Source of the DNA: Uliginosibacterium paludis
Lineage (GTDB): Bacteria > Pseudomonadota > Gammaproteobacteria > Burkholderiales > Rhodocyclaceae
Direction: 5' to 3'
DNA: 64,000 nt
Assembly: GCF_039631355.1 (NCBI RefSeq)
Contig: NZ_JBDIVF010000001.1
Span: forward strand, 248,001 to 312,000
Shown here: positions 34,917 to 44,323 of the stretch, one piece after another
Position numbering within the stretch: position 1 is the first letter of the stretch
Layout: every line of letters begins with the position of its first letter
Program-made: the position numbers and the translations under genes
The notes under the pieces: model-generated
The model's database searches: none
Seen by the model: the letters and a program-made list of their open reading frames with translations, nothing else
What the model was told of the DNA's origin: nothing

Positions 34917-35186
34917 TTACTTGCGCAGGCCGAGACGCTCGATCAGGGCGCGATAGCCCTGGAAGTTCTTGCTCTTGTAGTAGTCCAGCAGCTTGCGACG
35001 CTGGCTGACCATCTTGAGCAGGCCACGGCGGGAGTGATGATCCTTGACGTTGGCCTTGAAGTGGTCGGTCAAGCCGTTGATGCGTGCGGTCAGCAATGCG
35101 ATCTGAACTTCGGGCGAGCCGGTGTCACCCTGGGCGCGCTGGAAGTCAGAAACGATCTGAGCCTTTTGTTCGATCGAAATAGCCAT
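34917..35186 (-). CDS. rpsO: Ribosomal protein uS15
   Basis: The 89-residue protein carries the S15 signature (DFQRAQGDTGSPEVQIALLT, DHFKANVKDHHSRRGLL, QRRKLLDYYK). It binds the 16S rRNA central domain early in 30S assembly. Position between truB and pnp is canonical. Confidence 0.98.
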   Translation of the reverse strand: MAISIEQKAQIVSDFQRAQGDTGSPEVQIALLTARINGLTDHFKANVKDHHSRRGLLKMVSQRRKLLDYYKSKNFQGYRALIERLGLRK

Positions 35187-35244
35187 TCTTGAGTCTCTTA
35201 AGGTTGTCCTTTAGCAAGCCCGCGATTATACGGCAGCGCAAGGA

Positions 35245-36165
35245 TCATTGACAAGTACGCGCAGGCGCGTTGAAGACGACCAACCGTACGGGCCTGAGCT
35301 CCCCCGCAAGGTTGCGTTCGCCAAGACCAATAAAATCCGGGCCATAGACCCGAACCTCAGAAACCTCACCCGGGTTCCGCACGGTCTGACCGTGAAGAAA
35401 GCGGGAGGCTTCGTTTTCTGCCAGCGTCACCGCCGGCAGATGGGCAAGCAACGTATCGGGCGATGCCAGCAGAGCATGGCGACCCGCCTCTTCGTGTCCG
35501 GCAATGCCTTCAAGCGTCAGGGCGCTGGCGACATCCAGAGAGCCGATCGAAGTACGGCGAAGAGCCGTCAGATGTGCGCCGCAGCCCAGGATCTCGCCGA
35601 TGTCCTCCGCCAGAGTCCGGACATATGTGCCCTTGCTGCAGCGGACCAGGAACTCGACCTCAGGCAAGGCGATGCGACGGACCTCCAGAGCGTAAATCGT
35701 AACCTTCCTTGAAGCACGCTCGATCTCGACCCCTTGCCGGGCATACTCGTACAGCGCCTTGCCCTGGTGCTTGAGCGCGGAATACATGGGGGGTACCTGC
35801 TCGATTTCGCCCAGAAAACGCAAGCAGGCCTGCCGGACCGCGCCTTCGTCACACAGCACTTCGCGCGTTTCGAGCGGCTCACCCTCGGCGTCTCCCGTCG
35901 TCGTACGCACGCCGAGGCGCAGCGTGGCGACGTAGGTCTTGTCTGCGTCAAGAAGCCGGTTCGAAAACTTCGTCGCCTCGCCAAAACAGAGCGGCAGCAA
36001 CCCGGTCGCCATGGGATCCAGCGTACCGGTATGCCCCGCCTTCGCAGCCGAAAACAAGCGCCGCGCTTTCTGCAACGCATCGTTGGAACTCATGCCTCCG
36101 GGCTTGTCGAGCAGAAGCACGCCGTCCACGATCTGCCAGCGCTTGCGCTGCGGGGCCTGCGTCAT
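35245..36165 (-). CDS. truB: TruB, tRNA pseudouridine-55 synthase
   Basis: The 306-residue enzyme has VDGVLLLDKPGGMSSNDALQ, the catalytic AGHTGTLDPMATGLLPL (D50) and the GTYVRTLAEDIGEILGCGAH thumb region. It makes psi55 in the tRNA T-loop. It overlaps rbfA by 4 nt. Confidence 0.97.
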   Translation of the reverse strand: MTQAPQRKRWQIVDGVLLLDKPGGMSSNDALQKARRLFSAAKAGHTGTLDPMATGLLPLCFGEATKFSNRLLDADKTYVATLRLGVRTTTGDAEGEPLETREVLCDEGAVRQACLRFLGEIEQVPPMYSALKHQGKALYEYARQGVEIERASRKVTIYALEVRRIALPEVEFLVRCSKGTYVRTLAEDIGEILGCGAHLTALRRTSIGSLDVASALTLEGIAGHEEAGRHALLASPDTLLAHLPAVTLAENEASRFLHGQTVRNPGEVSEVRVYGPDFIGLGERNLAGELRPVRLVVFNAPARTCQ

Positions 36166-36560
36166 GCCTTCGTTCCGTCCTGCTCATCAAGCTCGCCGCC
36201 ACGCTCCGCATCGTCGGCAACAGCCCTGTCAATCAGCGCGGACATGTAACTGCCATGCTCGACCGAGCGGTCATACACGAAATGCAGCTCGGGCGTAGTG
36301 TGAATGCGGACACGCCGCCCCAGTTCCCTTCTCAGGAAACCACTGGCACGACGCAGCCCCGTCAGGATCGCATCCAAACCTTCTTCGCCCTGCATCGACG
36401 TAAAGAAGATCTTCGCGTGCGCATAGTCGGGTGTCAGCTCGACATCAGTCAGCGAGATGAAGCCGACGCGCGGATCCTTTACCTCCAGCCGGATCAACTC
36501 GGCAAGCTCGCGCTTGATCTGTTCCGCAACGCGAGCGCTGCGGGAAAATTCCTTGGCCAT
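36162..36560 (-). CDS. rbfA: RbfA, 30S ribosome-binding factor
   Basis: The 132-residue KH-fold protein has IKRELAELIRLEVKDPRVGF and HFVYDRSVEHGSYMSALIDR. It binds the 30S near the 5' helix of 16S rRNA during late maturation and cold adaptation. It lies between infB and truB, as usual. Confidence 0.97.
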   Translation of the reverse strand: MAKEFSRSARVAEQIKRELAELIRLEVKDPRVGFISLTDVELTPDYAHAKIFFTSMQGEEGLDAILTGLRRASGFLRRELGRRVRIHTTPELHFVYDRSVEHGSYMSALIDRAVADDAERGGELDEQDGTKA

Positions 36561-36575
36561 CTATTCCTCCAGCAC

Positions 36576-36599
36576 AAACGGGCCCCGAAGGGCCCGTTT
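36576..36599 (-). terminator. Hairpin between infB and rbfA
   Basis: AAACGGGCCC and GGGCCCGTTT form a perfect 10-bp stem closed by a tetraloop (TTCG on the transcribed strand). No long T-tract follows, so it probably attenuates or protects rather than fully terminates; rbfA needs read-through or its own promoter. Confidence 0.6.
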
Positions 36600-36622
36600 G
36601 ATCAACCAGGCAATCTGTCCGG

Positions 36623-39418
36623 TTACAGCGAACGGGCAATTTCCTGGATTTCGTAGACTTCCAGCACGTCACCTTCCTGGATGTCGTTGTAGTTCTTCAG
36701 CGACAGGCCACACTCGTAGCCAGCGCGCACTTCCTTGACATCGTCCTTGAAGCGCTTGAGCGATTCGAGCTCGGTGTCATGCACGACAACGTTGTTGCGC
36801 AGCAGACGGACCCTGGAACTACGCTTGACCACACCATCCAGCACGTAACAGCCAGCGATGGTACCGACCTTCGAAATGACGATGACCTGACGGATCTCGA
36901 CAGAGCCGATGATCTGCTCGCGTTTCTCGGGCGCCAGCATGCCGGACAACGCCTGCTTCACCTCATCTACCGCATCGTAAATGATGTTGTAGTAGCGGAT
37001 ATCCACTCCGAAGGTTTCCGCCAGCTTCCGCGCCCCGGCATCTGCCCGGGTATTGAAGCCGATGACAACCGCCTGCGAAGCCTGAGCCAGGTTGATATCC
37101 GACTCGGAGATGCCACCCACTGCTGCGTGGATGACGTTGACCCGGACTTCGTCGTTGGACAGCTTCTGCAGCGACTGAACCAGCGCCTCCTGAGAACCCT
37201 GCACATCGGCCTTGACGATAAGGGGCAGCGATTTGACCTCGCCTTCCTTCATCTGGTCCATCAGGGTTTCGAGCTTCGCGGCCTGCTGCTTCGCCAGCTT
37301 CACGTCACGGAACTTGCCCTGCCGGAACAGTGCGATTTCACGCGCCCTGCGCTCGTCAGACATGGCCATGACTTCGTCACCGGCCGCCGGCACCTCGGAC
37401 AGGCCGAGGATCTCGACCGGAATGGACGGACCAGCCTCGTTGATGGGCTTGCCGTTCTCGTCAAGCATCGCGCGAACCTTACCGAAGGCCGCACCCGCCA
37501 GCACCATGTCGCCGCGGCGCAGGGTACCGCTCTGAACGAGCATCGTTGCCACCGCGCCACGCCCCTTGTCGAGACGCGCTTCGATGATCAGACCCTTGGC
37601 AGGCGCATCAACCGGAGCCTTGAGTTCGAGCACTTCGGCCTGCAAGAGCACGTTTTCCAGCAGGGAATCAATCCCCGTCCCCGCCTTGGCGGATACCGGA
37701 CAGAAGGGCGAATCGCCGCCGTACTCTTCAGGCACAACACCTTCCGCGACCAACTCCTGCTTGACGCGTTCGGGGTTGGCTTCGGGCTTGTCGATCTTGT
37801 TGACGGCCACGACGATCGGCACGCCTGCAGCCTTGGCATGGTGGATCGCTTCCTTGGTCTGCGGCATCACGCCGTCATCGGCTGCAACGACCAGGATGAC
37901 GATGTCGGTAGCCTTGGCACCGCGGGCACGCATCGCCGTAAAGGCTTCGTGACCCGGGGTATCCAGGAAGGAGATCACGCCACGCGGCGTTTCCACGTGA
38001 TAAGCACCGATGTGCTGGGTAATGCCGCCCGCTTCGCCCGCCGCCACCTTCGTGCGACGGATGTAGTCCAGCAGCGAAGTCTTGCCGTGGTCGACGTGAC
38101 CCATGATGGTCACAACCGGCGCACGCGGCTCGAGCTTCAGGTCCGCCGCTTCATCACCCTCGGCCAGGAAAGCTTCCGGATCGTCAAGCTTGGCAGCCAC
38201 CGCAGTGTGCCCGAGCTCTTCGACGACAATCATCGCCGTCTCCTGATCCAGCACCTGGTTGATGGTTACCATCTGGCCCAGCATCATCATCTTCTTGATG
38301 ACTTCGGTCGCCTTCACGGACATCTTGTGAGCCAGATCGGCAACCGAGATGGTTTCCGGAACATGGACTTCGCGCACGACGGGCTCGGTCGGAGCCTGGA
38401 AGTTCTGGGCACTGTCGTGACCGGAATTCCTGCCGCCTTGACGACCCTTTGGACCGCTTCTCCAGCCACTGCCAGTATTGGTGTCGCCACGGGTCTTGAG
38501 GCCACCACGCTTGTTACGGGCGTCATCATCCCGTGCAGCAGGCGCTTTGGCTGCCTGCCCCGGTTTTTTCGGCGCATCGCCTGCAGCGGGCTTGTTAGGC
38601 CTGTGCAGCGTGTTCGAGGTTTCCTTGCGTGCCCCGGCTTCCTTGGCCTTCACTGCGGCTGCGGCAGCTGCGGCGGCCGCCTCGGCTTCTGCCTTGGCAC
38701 GCGCCTCAATGGCGGCCTTGCGGGCAACAGCCTCTGCTTCGCGGGCAAGCTTGTCAGCCGCCTGGCGCTCAAGCAACTCGCGATGACGGCGCTCTTCGCG
38801 CTGACGCGGGGTTTCGACTTCCGCCACAACCGGCTTTGCCACTTGTACGGGGGCAGCGACTTCCGGCGCCTTGGGTGCCGGCGCCGGCTCGGGCTCCACG
38901 ACCGGCTCCGGCTCGGGAATGACCACGGGCTCGGGCTCCGGCTCGGGCTCCGGCTCCACCACAGGTTCGGGTTCGGGCTCAGGCTGCGGCTCCGGGACAA
39001 CTTCGGGCGCGACAGCGGCAACGACTTCCACCACGGGAGCTTCAGCAGGCACTTCGGCCTCAGGCAGAGCGCCCTCGTCAGCCAGAGACTCAGCCACCGC
39101 TTCACCGGCGAGGTCGATATCGTCACGCTTGACGAAAGTCCGCTTCTTGCGCACTTCAACCTGAATCGTGCGGGCCTTGCCGGACGCATCCGCTGCGCGG
39201 ATTTCAGTGGTCTGCTTGCGGGTCAGCGTGATTTTCGATTTTGCCGCGGTTTCTCCATGCGACTTGCGCAGGTAATCCAGCAGTCGTGCCTTGTCCTGTT
39301 CGCTCACGGAATCATTCGGGCCCGACTTCACCACGCCGGCCTTGACGAATTGCTCCAGCAGGACCGGGGCCGGCATTTTAAGTTCGGTGGCAAACTCCGC
39401 CACACTCATTTGCGCCAT
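36623..39418 (-). CDS. infB: Translation initiation factor IF-2
   Basis: The 931-residue protein has an IF2-N domain (MAQMSVAEFATELKMPAPVL), a long linker rich in Glu-Pro repeats (about 130-185) and basic KAEAEAAAAAA segments, then the GTPase with VTIMGHVDHGKTSLLDYIRR, FLDTPGHEAFTAMRARGAKA and NKIDK, and the C-terminal fMet-tRNA-binding domains. It recruits initiator tRNA to the 30S. The EP repeat is encoded by near-identical hexamers. Confidence 0.98.
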   Translation of the reverse strand: MAQMSVAEFATELKMPAPVLLEQFVKAGVVKSGPNDSVSEQDKARLLDYLRKSHGETAAKSKITLTRKQTTEIRAADASGKARTIQVEVRKKRTFVKRDDIDLAGEAVAESLADEGALPEAEVPAEAPVVEVVAAVAPEVVPEPQPEPEPEPVVEPEPEPEPEPVVIPEPEPVVEPEPAPAPKAPEVAAPVQVAKPVVAEVETPRQREERRHRELLERQAADKLAREAEAVARKAAIEARAKAEAEAAAAAAAAAVKAKEAGARKETSNTLHRPNKPAAGDAPKKPGQAAKAPAARDDDARNKRGGLKTRGDTNTGSGWRSGPKGRQGGRNSGHDSAQNFQAPTEPVVREVHVPETISVADLAHKMSVKATEVIKKMMMLGQMVTINQVLDQETAMIVVEELGHTAVAAKLDDPEAFLAEGDEAADLKLEPRAPVVTIMGHVDHGKTSLLDYIRRTKVAAGEAGGITQHIGAYHVETPRGVISFLDTPGHEAFTAMRARGAKATDIVILVVAADDGVMPQTKEAIHHAKAAGVPIVVAVNKIDKPEANPERVKQELVAEGVVPEEYGGDSPFCPVSAKAGTGIDSLLENVLLQAEVLELKAPVDAPAKGLIIEARLDKGRGAVATMLVQSGTLRRGDMVLAGAAFGKVRAMLDENGKPINEAGPSIPVEILGLSEVPAAGDEVMAMSDERRAREIALFRQGKFRDVKLAKQQAAKLETLMDQMKEGEVKSLPLIVKADVQGSQEALVQSLQKLSNDEVRVNVIHAAVGGISESDINLAQASQAVVIGFNTRADAGARKLAETFGVDIRYYNIIYDAVDEVKQALSGMLAPEKREQIIGSVEIRQVIVISKVGTIAGCYVLDGVVKRSSRVRLLRNNVVVHDTELESLKRFKDDVKEVRAGYECGLSLKNYNDIQEGDVLEVYEIQEIARSL

Positions 39419-39436
39419 TGTGTGCTTCTCCCCCGC

Positions 39437-40909
39437 TTACTCGAACCAGTGCGCACGCGCCTTGGTTATCAGATTCTTGGCACTGGTTTCGTCCAGACCA
39501 CCCAGTTCCATCAGCTCATCCACAGCCAGATCGGCCAGGTCATCGCGGGTCTTCACCCCGCCCTGGGCCAGCTTGGCTGCCAGAGACTTCTCCATCCCGT
39601 CGAGCGAGAGGAGATCTTCAGCAACTCCTTCGAGCTGCTCCTCGTTGACGATGGCCTCTGTCAGCAGCACGTTACGCGCACGCTGACGCAGCTCATTGAC
39701 GGTGTCCTCGTCGAAAGCCTCGATTTCGAGCATTTCCGCCAGGGGCACGTACGCCACTTCCTCAAGCGAGGAGAAGCCTTCGTCGATCAGGATGTCGGCG
39801 AGCTCATCGTCCACATCGAGTTTTTCACAGAACAGGTTACGCAATACGCTGCGTTCGGCCTCGGTCTTCTCGGCCGCGGCCTGTTCGGTCATCAGATTGA
39901 TGTTCCAGCCGGTCAGTTCGGAAGCGAGCTTGACGTTCTGACCGCCGCGCCCGATCGCCATGGCGAGGTTGCTTTCATCCACCACGACTTCCATCGTGTG
40001 AGTTTCCTCATCCACCACGATGGAACTGACTTCGGCCGGTGCCAGCGCATTGATCACGAACTGGGCCGGCTCGGCCGACCACAGCACGATATCCACGTTC
40101 TCGCCACCCAGTTCGTTGCGGACTGCCGTTACACGGGAGCCACGCAAGCCGACACAGGTGCCGATCGGATCAATGCGCTGGTCGTTGGACTTGACGGCAA
40201 TCTTGGCACGCAGACCAGGGTCCCGTGCGGCGGCCTTGATCTCGAGCAGACCGTCTTCCATCTCCGGAACTTCGAGTTCGAAGAGACGGGAAATGAAGTC
40301 CGGCGCACTGCGCGACAGGATCAGTTGCGGCCCGCGAGCCCCACGGTCGATGCGCAGCAGGAAAGCGCGCACACGGTCACCGACGCGAAGGTTTTCCTTC
40401 GGAATCTGCTGATCCCGCGGCAGCAGGGCTTCCAGGCGGCCGACCTCGACCACCGCATTGCCACGCTCCATGCGCTTGATGCTGCCGGTACACAGATGCT
40501 CACCACGATTAAGGAAATCGTTGAGGATCTGCTCACGTTCGGCATCACGGATCTTCTGCAGGATGACCTGCTTGGCCGCCTGGGCACCGATCCGGCCGAA
40601 ATCGATCGGTTCGAGCGGTTCTTCGACGAATTCCCCGATCTCGATATCCGGAAATTGTTCGCGAGCGTCGATGATCCCCATCTCGGCTTCGTCGTTTTCC
40701 ACTTCGGCATCGAGCATGACCACCCAGCGGCGAAAAGACTCGTAATCACCGGTTTCGCGGTCAATCGTCACGCGAACATCAGCGTCATCATGAATCCGCT
40801 TCTTGGTGGCAGAAGCCAGCGCCATTTCCAGCGCGGTAAAGACGATTTCCTTGGCAACGTTCTTTTCACGTGCCAGAGCGTCTACAAGCAGCAAAACCTC
40901 GCGGCTCAT
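39437..40909 (-). CDS. nusA: Transcription termination/antitermination factor NusA
   Basis: The 490-residue protein has the N-terminal RNA-polymerase-binding domain, S1 (GSIKRMERGNAVVEVG), two KH domains (RIDPIGTCVGLRGSRVTAVR, NLAMAIGRGGQNVKLASELT) and two acidic C-terminal AR repeats (LEIEAFDEDTVNELRQRARN, DLADLAVDELMELGGLDETS). It modulates pausing and termination. It lies between rimP and infB, as usual. Confidence 0.97.
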   Translation of the reverse strand: MSREVLLLVDALAREKNVAKEIVFTALEMALASATKKRIHDDADVRVTIDRETGDYESFRRWVVMLDAEVENDEAEMGIIDAREQFPDIEIGEFVEEPLEPIDFGRIGAQAAKQVILQKIRDAEREQILNDFLNRGEHLCTGSIKRMERGNAVVEVGRLEALLPRDQQIPKENLRVGDRVRAFLLRIDRGARGPQLILSRSAPDFISRLFELEVPEMEDGLLEIKAAARDPGLRAKIAVKSNDQRIDPIGTCVGLRGSRVTAVRNELGGENVDIVLWSAEPAQFVINALAPAEVSSIVVDEETHTMEVVVDESNLAMAIGRGGQNVKLASELTGWNINLMTEQAAAEKTEAERSVLRNLFCEKLDVDDELADILIDEGFSSLEEVAYVPLAEMLEIEAFDEDTVNELRQRARNVLLTEAIVNEEQLEGVAEDLLSLDGMEKSLAAKLAQGGVKTRDDLADLAVDELMELGGLDETSAKNLITKARAHWFE

Positions 40910-40936
40910 TGTTTCAATCCCCTGAAAGCGAATTCA

Positions 40937-41365
40937 TCAAAACTTCGGAACCAGGCGCGCCTTTTCCACCTGATCGAGTGGCAAAGCGACCTCACCTTTT
41001 TCGGTCTGGAGCACGACTGCGCCATCGCGCACGCCACCCAGAACCCCTGCAAAATTGCGTTGATTGTTGATGGGCAGGCGAATACGGATCTGAGCTTCCT
41101 GGCCAGCAAAACGCTCGAAATCAGCCTGCCGCTTCAGCGGGCGATCCAGGCCGGGAGAAGAGATCTCGAGGCGGTCATAATTGACGTTTTCCACTTCGAA
41201 AACGCGCTGAAGCTGGTTGCTCACCGTCGCGCAGTCATCCACATTGATGCCGCGTTCGATATCGATGAAAATCCTCAAGAGCCGCCCACCGGGCGACATT
41301 TCGATATCCACCAGCTCGTAGCCCATGCCTGCGAGCGTCTGTTCAACAAGACTAAAAAGATCCAT
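40937..41365 (-). CDS. rimP: RimP, ribosome maturation factor
   Basis: The 142-residue protein starts MDLFSLVEQTLAGMGYELVD at ATG 41365; an in-frame extension to 41422 has no family similarity and runs over the promoter region. Signature RIFIDIERGINVDDCATVS and YDRLEISSPGLDRPLKRQAD are present. It acts in early 30S assembly and heads the nusA-infB operon. Confidence 0.95.
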   Translation of the reverse strand: MDLFSLVEQTLAGMGYELVDIEMSPGGRLLRIFIDIERGINVDDCATVSNQLQRVFEVENVNYDRLEISSPGLDRPLKRQADFERFAGQEAQIRIRLPINNQRNFAGVLGGVRDGAVVLQTEKGEVALPLDQVEKARLVPKF

Positions 41366-41523
41366 TCCGGCGCCACAAATAAAAAATGGGCGAAACGCCC
41401 ATCCGATACCCGATTCAGGCAAAACGCCCGATCCGAATCAACAAACCGCCGGGATTCTAGCACGTTCACGTGCCCGCGTAAAATCCCGGCAGAGACCACC
41501 CCAAGGCAGCCCTCCCCTGACGC

Positions 41524-42861
41524 TCAAGCCTCGCCTGCGGGCGCCGCCTTTGCACGGCGCGGACCACGCGAACGGCGTGGCTTCCGGGCTGCAGCCGGAA
41601 CAGCCCCTGCATCAGCAGCTGGCGTAGCGTTGCTTGCTTCCGGTGCTGAAACCATGGCACCCGCTCCGTTTGCCGCCACGCCTTCAGGGCGCGGTTTGTT
41701 GCGGCGCGGACGACGTCGCGGCGCTCCACTGCGCCCCTCCGTCTCGGTCTTTTCCGGACGAGGTCCTGCCTCGCGCACATGCGGCTTGGTGCTGCGAGGC
41801 CCCCGTGCGTTCGCGGCACGACGCTTTTCTTCCGGCCGCTGCTGACGCTTCTCGAGCGGCACGCCAGAAAGCTGCGCCACCTGCTCCGGCGCCATTTCCT
41901 CGTACATGCCGCGCTTGAGACGGCTCGGCAATTCGACCTTGCCATATCGCACGCGCATCAGGCGGCTCACGGTCAGGCCAATGGTTTCGAACATCCGGCG
42001 CACTTCGCGATTGCGCCCTTCGGAAAGCGTTACGCGGTACCAGTGATTCGCACCTTCACCACCTTCATCCGACAGTGTCGTGAAGCGTGCCGGGCCGTCA
42101 TCCAGCGTGATGCCCTCGGTCAATTGCTGCTTCTGCTCGTCAGTGAGCTCGCCCAGCAGACGTACCGCGTATTCGCGCTCGATCTCGTAGCGCGGATGCA
42201 TCATGCGATTGGCCAGCTCGCCGTTGTCAGTAAAGAGCAGCAGGCCGGAAGTGTTGAAATCGAGGCGGCCAATGGCAATCCAGCGGCCCTTGTTGATAGC
42301 GGGCAGTCGCTCGAAAACGCTCGGACGGCCTTCCGGATCGTCCTTTGAAACGATCTCGCCCTCCGGCTTGTGGTACATGAGGACACGCGGACCACGCTTT
42401 TTCTGCTCCGCCGCGAAACGCAGATTGGCCAGCTTGCCGTTGACCTTCACGCGGTCACCGGGGCCGATTTTCTGCCCCAGAAAAGAGGGCTCGCCGTTCA
42501 CGCTCACCCGGCCGGCAACCACCCACTCCTCGATTTCCCGACGCGACCCGTAACCAGCCTCGGCAAGTACTTTCTGGATCCGCTCGCCCGGCTGCATCAC
42601 GACATTCGCCGCGGCACCGCGACCACCGCCACGCCCCCAGCGGCCGCTACCGGTGGGAAGACCGAGATCCAGATCACGGGACTGCTCGAGACGCCCCATG
42701 AAAGCCAGCTGTCCGTCGTGTTCGCCCTCGACGAAGTCTGGCGAATCGAAATCAATCTCCGGCGCTGATTGAATGACCTGAGCCGGTCTGCGCAGCGGGC
42801 TGTTCTTCTTTTTGTTGGGCGAACGCGGGCGACGCGGCTTCTGCGGTGTCGACAAGATCAA
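41524..42861 (-). CDS. rluB: RluB-type 23S rRNA pseudouridine synthase
   Basis: The 445-residue protein has an S4 domain (RIQKVLAEAGYGSRREIEEW), the catalytic GRLDFNTSGLLLFTDNGEL and GRNREVRRMFETIGL, then a long basic, Ala/Arg-rich tail. It would make psi2605 in 23S rRNA. The start is uncertain: TTG 42861 or TTG 42855 follow GGAAGGAG and give up to 110 nt overlap with scpB; ATG 42699 avoids overlap. The N- and C-terminal tails are low complexity. Confidence 0.9.
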   Translation of the reverse strand: MILSTPQKPRRPRSPNKKKNSPLRRPAQVIQSAPEIDFDSPDFVEGEHDGQLAFMGRLEQSRDLDLGLPTGSGRWGRGGGRGAAANVVMQPGERIQKVLAEAGYGSRREIEEWVVAGRVSVNGEPSFLGQKIGPGDRVKVNGKLANLRFAAEQKKRGPRVLMYHKPEGEIVSKDDPEGRPSVFERLPAINKGRWIAIGRLDFNTSGLLLFTDNGELANRMMHPRYEIEREYAVRLLGELTDEQKQQLTEGITLDDGPARFTTLSDEGGEGANHWYRVTLSEGRNREVRRMFETIGLTVSRLMRVRYGKVELPSRLKRGMYEEMAPEQVAQLSGVPLEKRQQRPEEKRRAANARGPRSTKPHVREAGPRPEKTETEGRSGAPRRRPRRNKPRPEGVAANGAGAMVSAPEASNATPAADAGAVPAAARKPRRSRGPRRAKAAPAGEA

Positions 42862-43501
42862 GTACTCCTTCCAACTCGGCCAAAGGGGGCAGCTCAGTCA
42901 GGCTGCGCAAGCCGAGGTCATCCAAGAATTTTCGGGTAGTGGCATACAGGGCCGGGCGGCCCGGAGTGTCGCGATGGCCGATCGTATCGATCCAGCCTCG
43001 GGTTTCCAGCAACCGGATCATCTGGCTGGAAACGGTTACGCCGCGGATTTCTTCAATATCCCCGCGCGTGACGGGCTGACGATACACGATGATGGCCAAT
43101 GTTTCCAGCACCGCTCGCGAATAACGCGGCGCACGGGTCTCCTTGAGCCGATCGAGCCAGGGCTGAAGTTCGGCACGGGTCTGAAAGCGCCAGCCCGTCG
43201 CGAGCCGGACGAGCTCGACACTGCGACCCGCCCAGTCCTGCTGCAGATCGGCTACCAGGCGCTGCAGCGTCGGCGTTCCGATATCGGGCTCGAAAACCCT
43301 GCGCAGCACGGAAAGCGGCATGGGCTCGGTTGCCGACAGCAAAGCCGCTTCCAGCACCTGCTTGGCGAACACGACATCGATACCACTGGCAGCAAGCTGC
43401 TCGTCGGTACTGACGGCCTCTGCCTCCAGCACATCCTCCTGCACCGAGGCGTTCTCCGGCTCAAGCGGATTCGACACTGACGGACTCCTTGAGTCGGACA
43501 T
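42752..43501 (-). CDS. scpB: ScpB, segregation and condensation protein B
   Basis: The protein (about 249 residues) has the tandem winged helices of ScpB/kleisin-associated proteins (AKQVLEAALLSATEPMPLSV, ETLAIIVYRQPVTRGDIEEI, MIRLLETRGWIDTIGHRDTP). With ScpA and SMC it forms the condensin-like complex. ATG 43501 overlaps scpA by 41 nt; GTG 43477 would overlap by 17 nt. The tail overlaps the proposed rluB start. Confidence 0.9.
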   Translation of the reverse strand: MSDSRSPSVSNPLEPENASVQEDVLEAEAVSTDEQLAASGIDVVFAKQVLEAALLSATEPMPLSVLRRVFEPDIGTPTLQRLVADLQQDWAGRSVELVRLATGWRFQTRAELQPWLDRLKETRAPRYSRAVLETLAIIVYRQPVTRGDIEEIRGVTVSSQMIRLLETRGWIDTIGHRDTPGRPALYATTRKFLDDLGLRSLTELPPLAELEGVLDLVDTAEAASPAFAQQKEEQPAAQTGSGHSISAGD

Positions 43502-44282
43502 AGATGGGCTCCATCGGAGCATTCTGACTGAGCAAGACCAGTCCTTCCTTGACGAGTTCGAGCACGGCGAGAAAGCCCACGACCAGGCTGGAAATGCCGT
43601 GCGTGAACTCGAACAGTTCCTCGAAAGCCACATCACCCTGCCCGCCAAGCCGGCGCAGGATGCCGGTCATGTGCTCGCGCACCGACAGCTCTTCGCGCTG
43701 AATGCGGTGATTCCTGTTCAGTCTGGCGCGCTGCATGAGCGCAAGCCAGGCAGATTGCAGATCAAGCAGACTCACATCCGGCAGGCGCTCGACGGTTTTC
43801 TCGGCCACGTGCACCACCACCCACTCGAAGTTGCGTTCGACGCGCGGAATGCTGTCGAGCAGTGCCGCGCCGCGCTTGATGCGTTCGTATTCGACGAGGC
43901 GCCGCACCAGCTCCGCTCGTGGATCCTCTTCTTCCACCTCCGCACCTTCTTTCGGAGGGCGGGGCAGCAGCATGCGGGACTTGATGTCGAGCAGCGTGGC
44001 CGCCATCAGCAGGTAATCCGAAGCGAGATCCAGATTACCGGTACGCATCGCGTCGATGTAGGCCAGATACTGCTCGGTCAGCGGCGCCATCGGGATGTCG
44101 AGCACATCCAGATTGGCCCGCCGGATCAGGTAGAGCAGCAGATCAAGCGGGCCTTCGAATGTTTCGAGAAAGACCTCAAGCGCGTCCGGCGGAATGTAGA
44201 GATCCGCCGGCATTTCCAGCATCGGCTCACCGTGAATCCGGGCGAGAACCAGCTCGCCCTGCACCGGAGCGCTGTCGTTCAT
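43461..44282 (-). CDS. scpA: ScpA, segregation and condensation protein A (kleisin)
   Basis: The 273-residue protein has the kleisin N-terminal FEGPLDLLLYLIRRANLDVL, DIPMAPLTEQYLAYIDAM and YLLMAATLLDIKSRMLLPRP, with the C-terminal winged helix (VAFEELFEFTHGISSLVVGF). It bridges the SMC heads and recruits ScpB, whose gene overlaps its 3' end. Confidence 0.93.
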   Translation of the reverse strand: MNDSAPVQGELVLARIHGEPMLEMPADLYIPPDALEVFLETFEGPLDLLLYLIRRANLDVLDIPMAPLTEQYLAYIDAMRTGNLDLASDYLLMAATLLDIKSRMLLPRPPKEGAEVEEEDPRAELVRRLVEYERIKRGAALLDSIPRVERNFEWVVVHVAEKTVERLPDVSLLDLQSAWLALMQRARLNRNHRIQREELSVREHMTGILRRLGGQGDVAFEELFEFTHGISSLVVGFLAVLELVKEGLVLLSQNAPMEPIYVRLKESVSVESA

Positions 44283-44323
44283 GACCCACGCACGCGCAAG
44301 GCGGCTTCCTGCAGCATCCGGCC

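Noticed and set aside
36779..41845. A 1688-codon open frame on the plus strand opposite infB, nusA and rimP.
   Set aside because: It is an antisense shadow caused by strong codon bias of GC-rich genes. It has no motifs and no ribosome site, and the opposite strand carries four certain genes.
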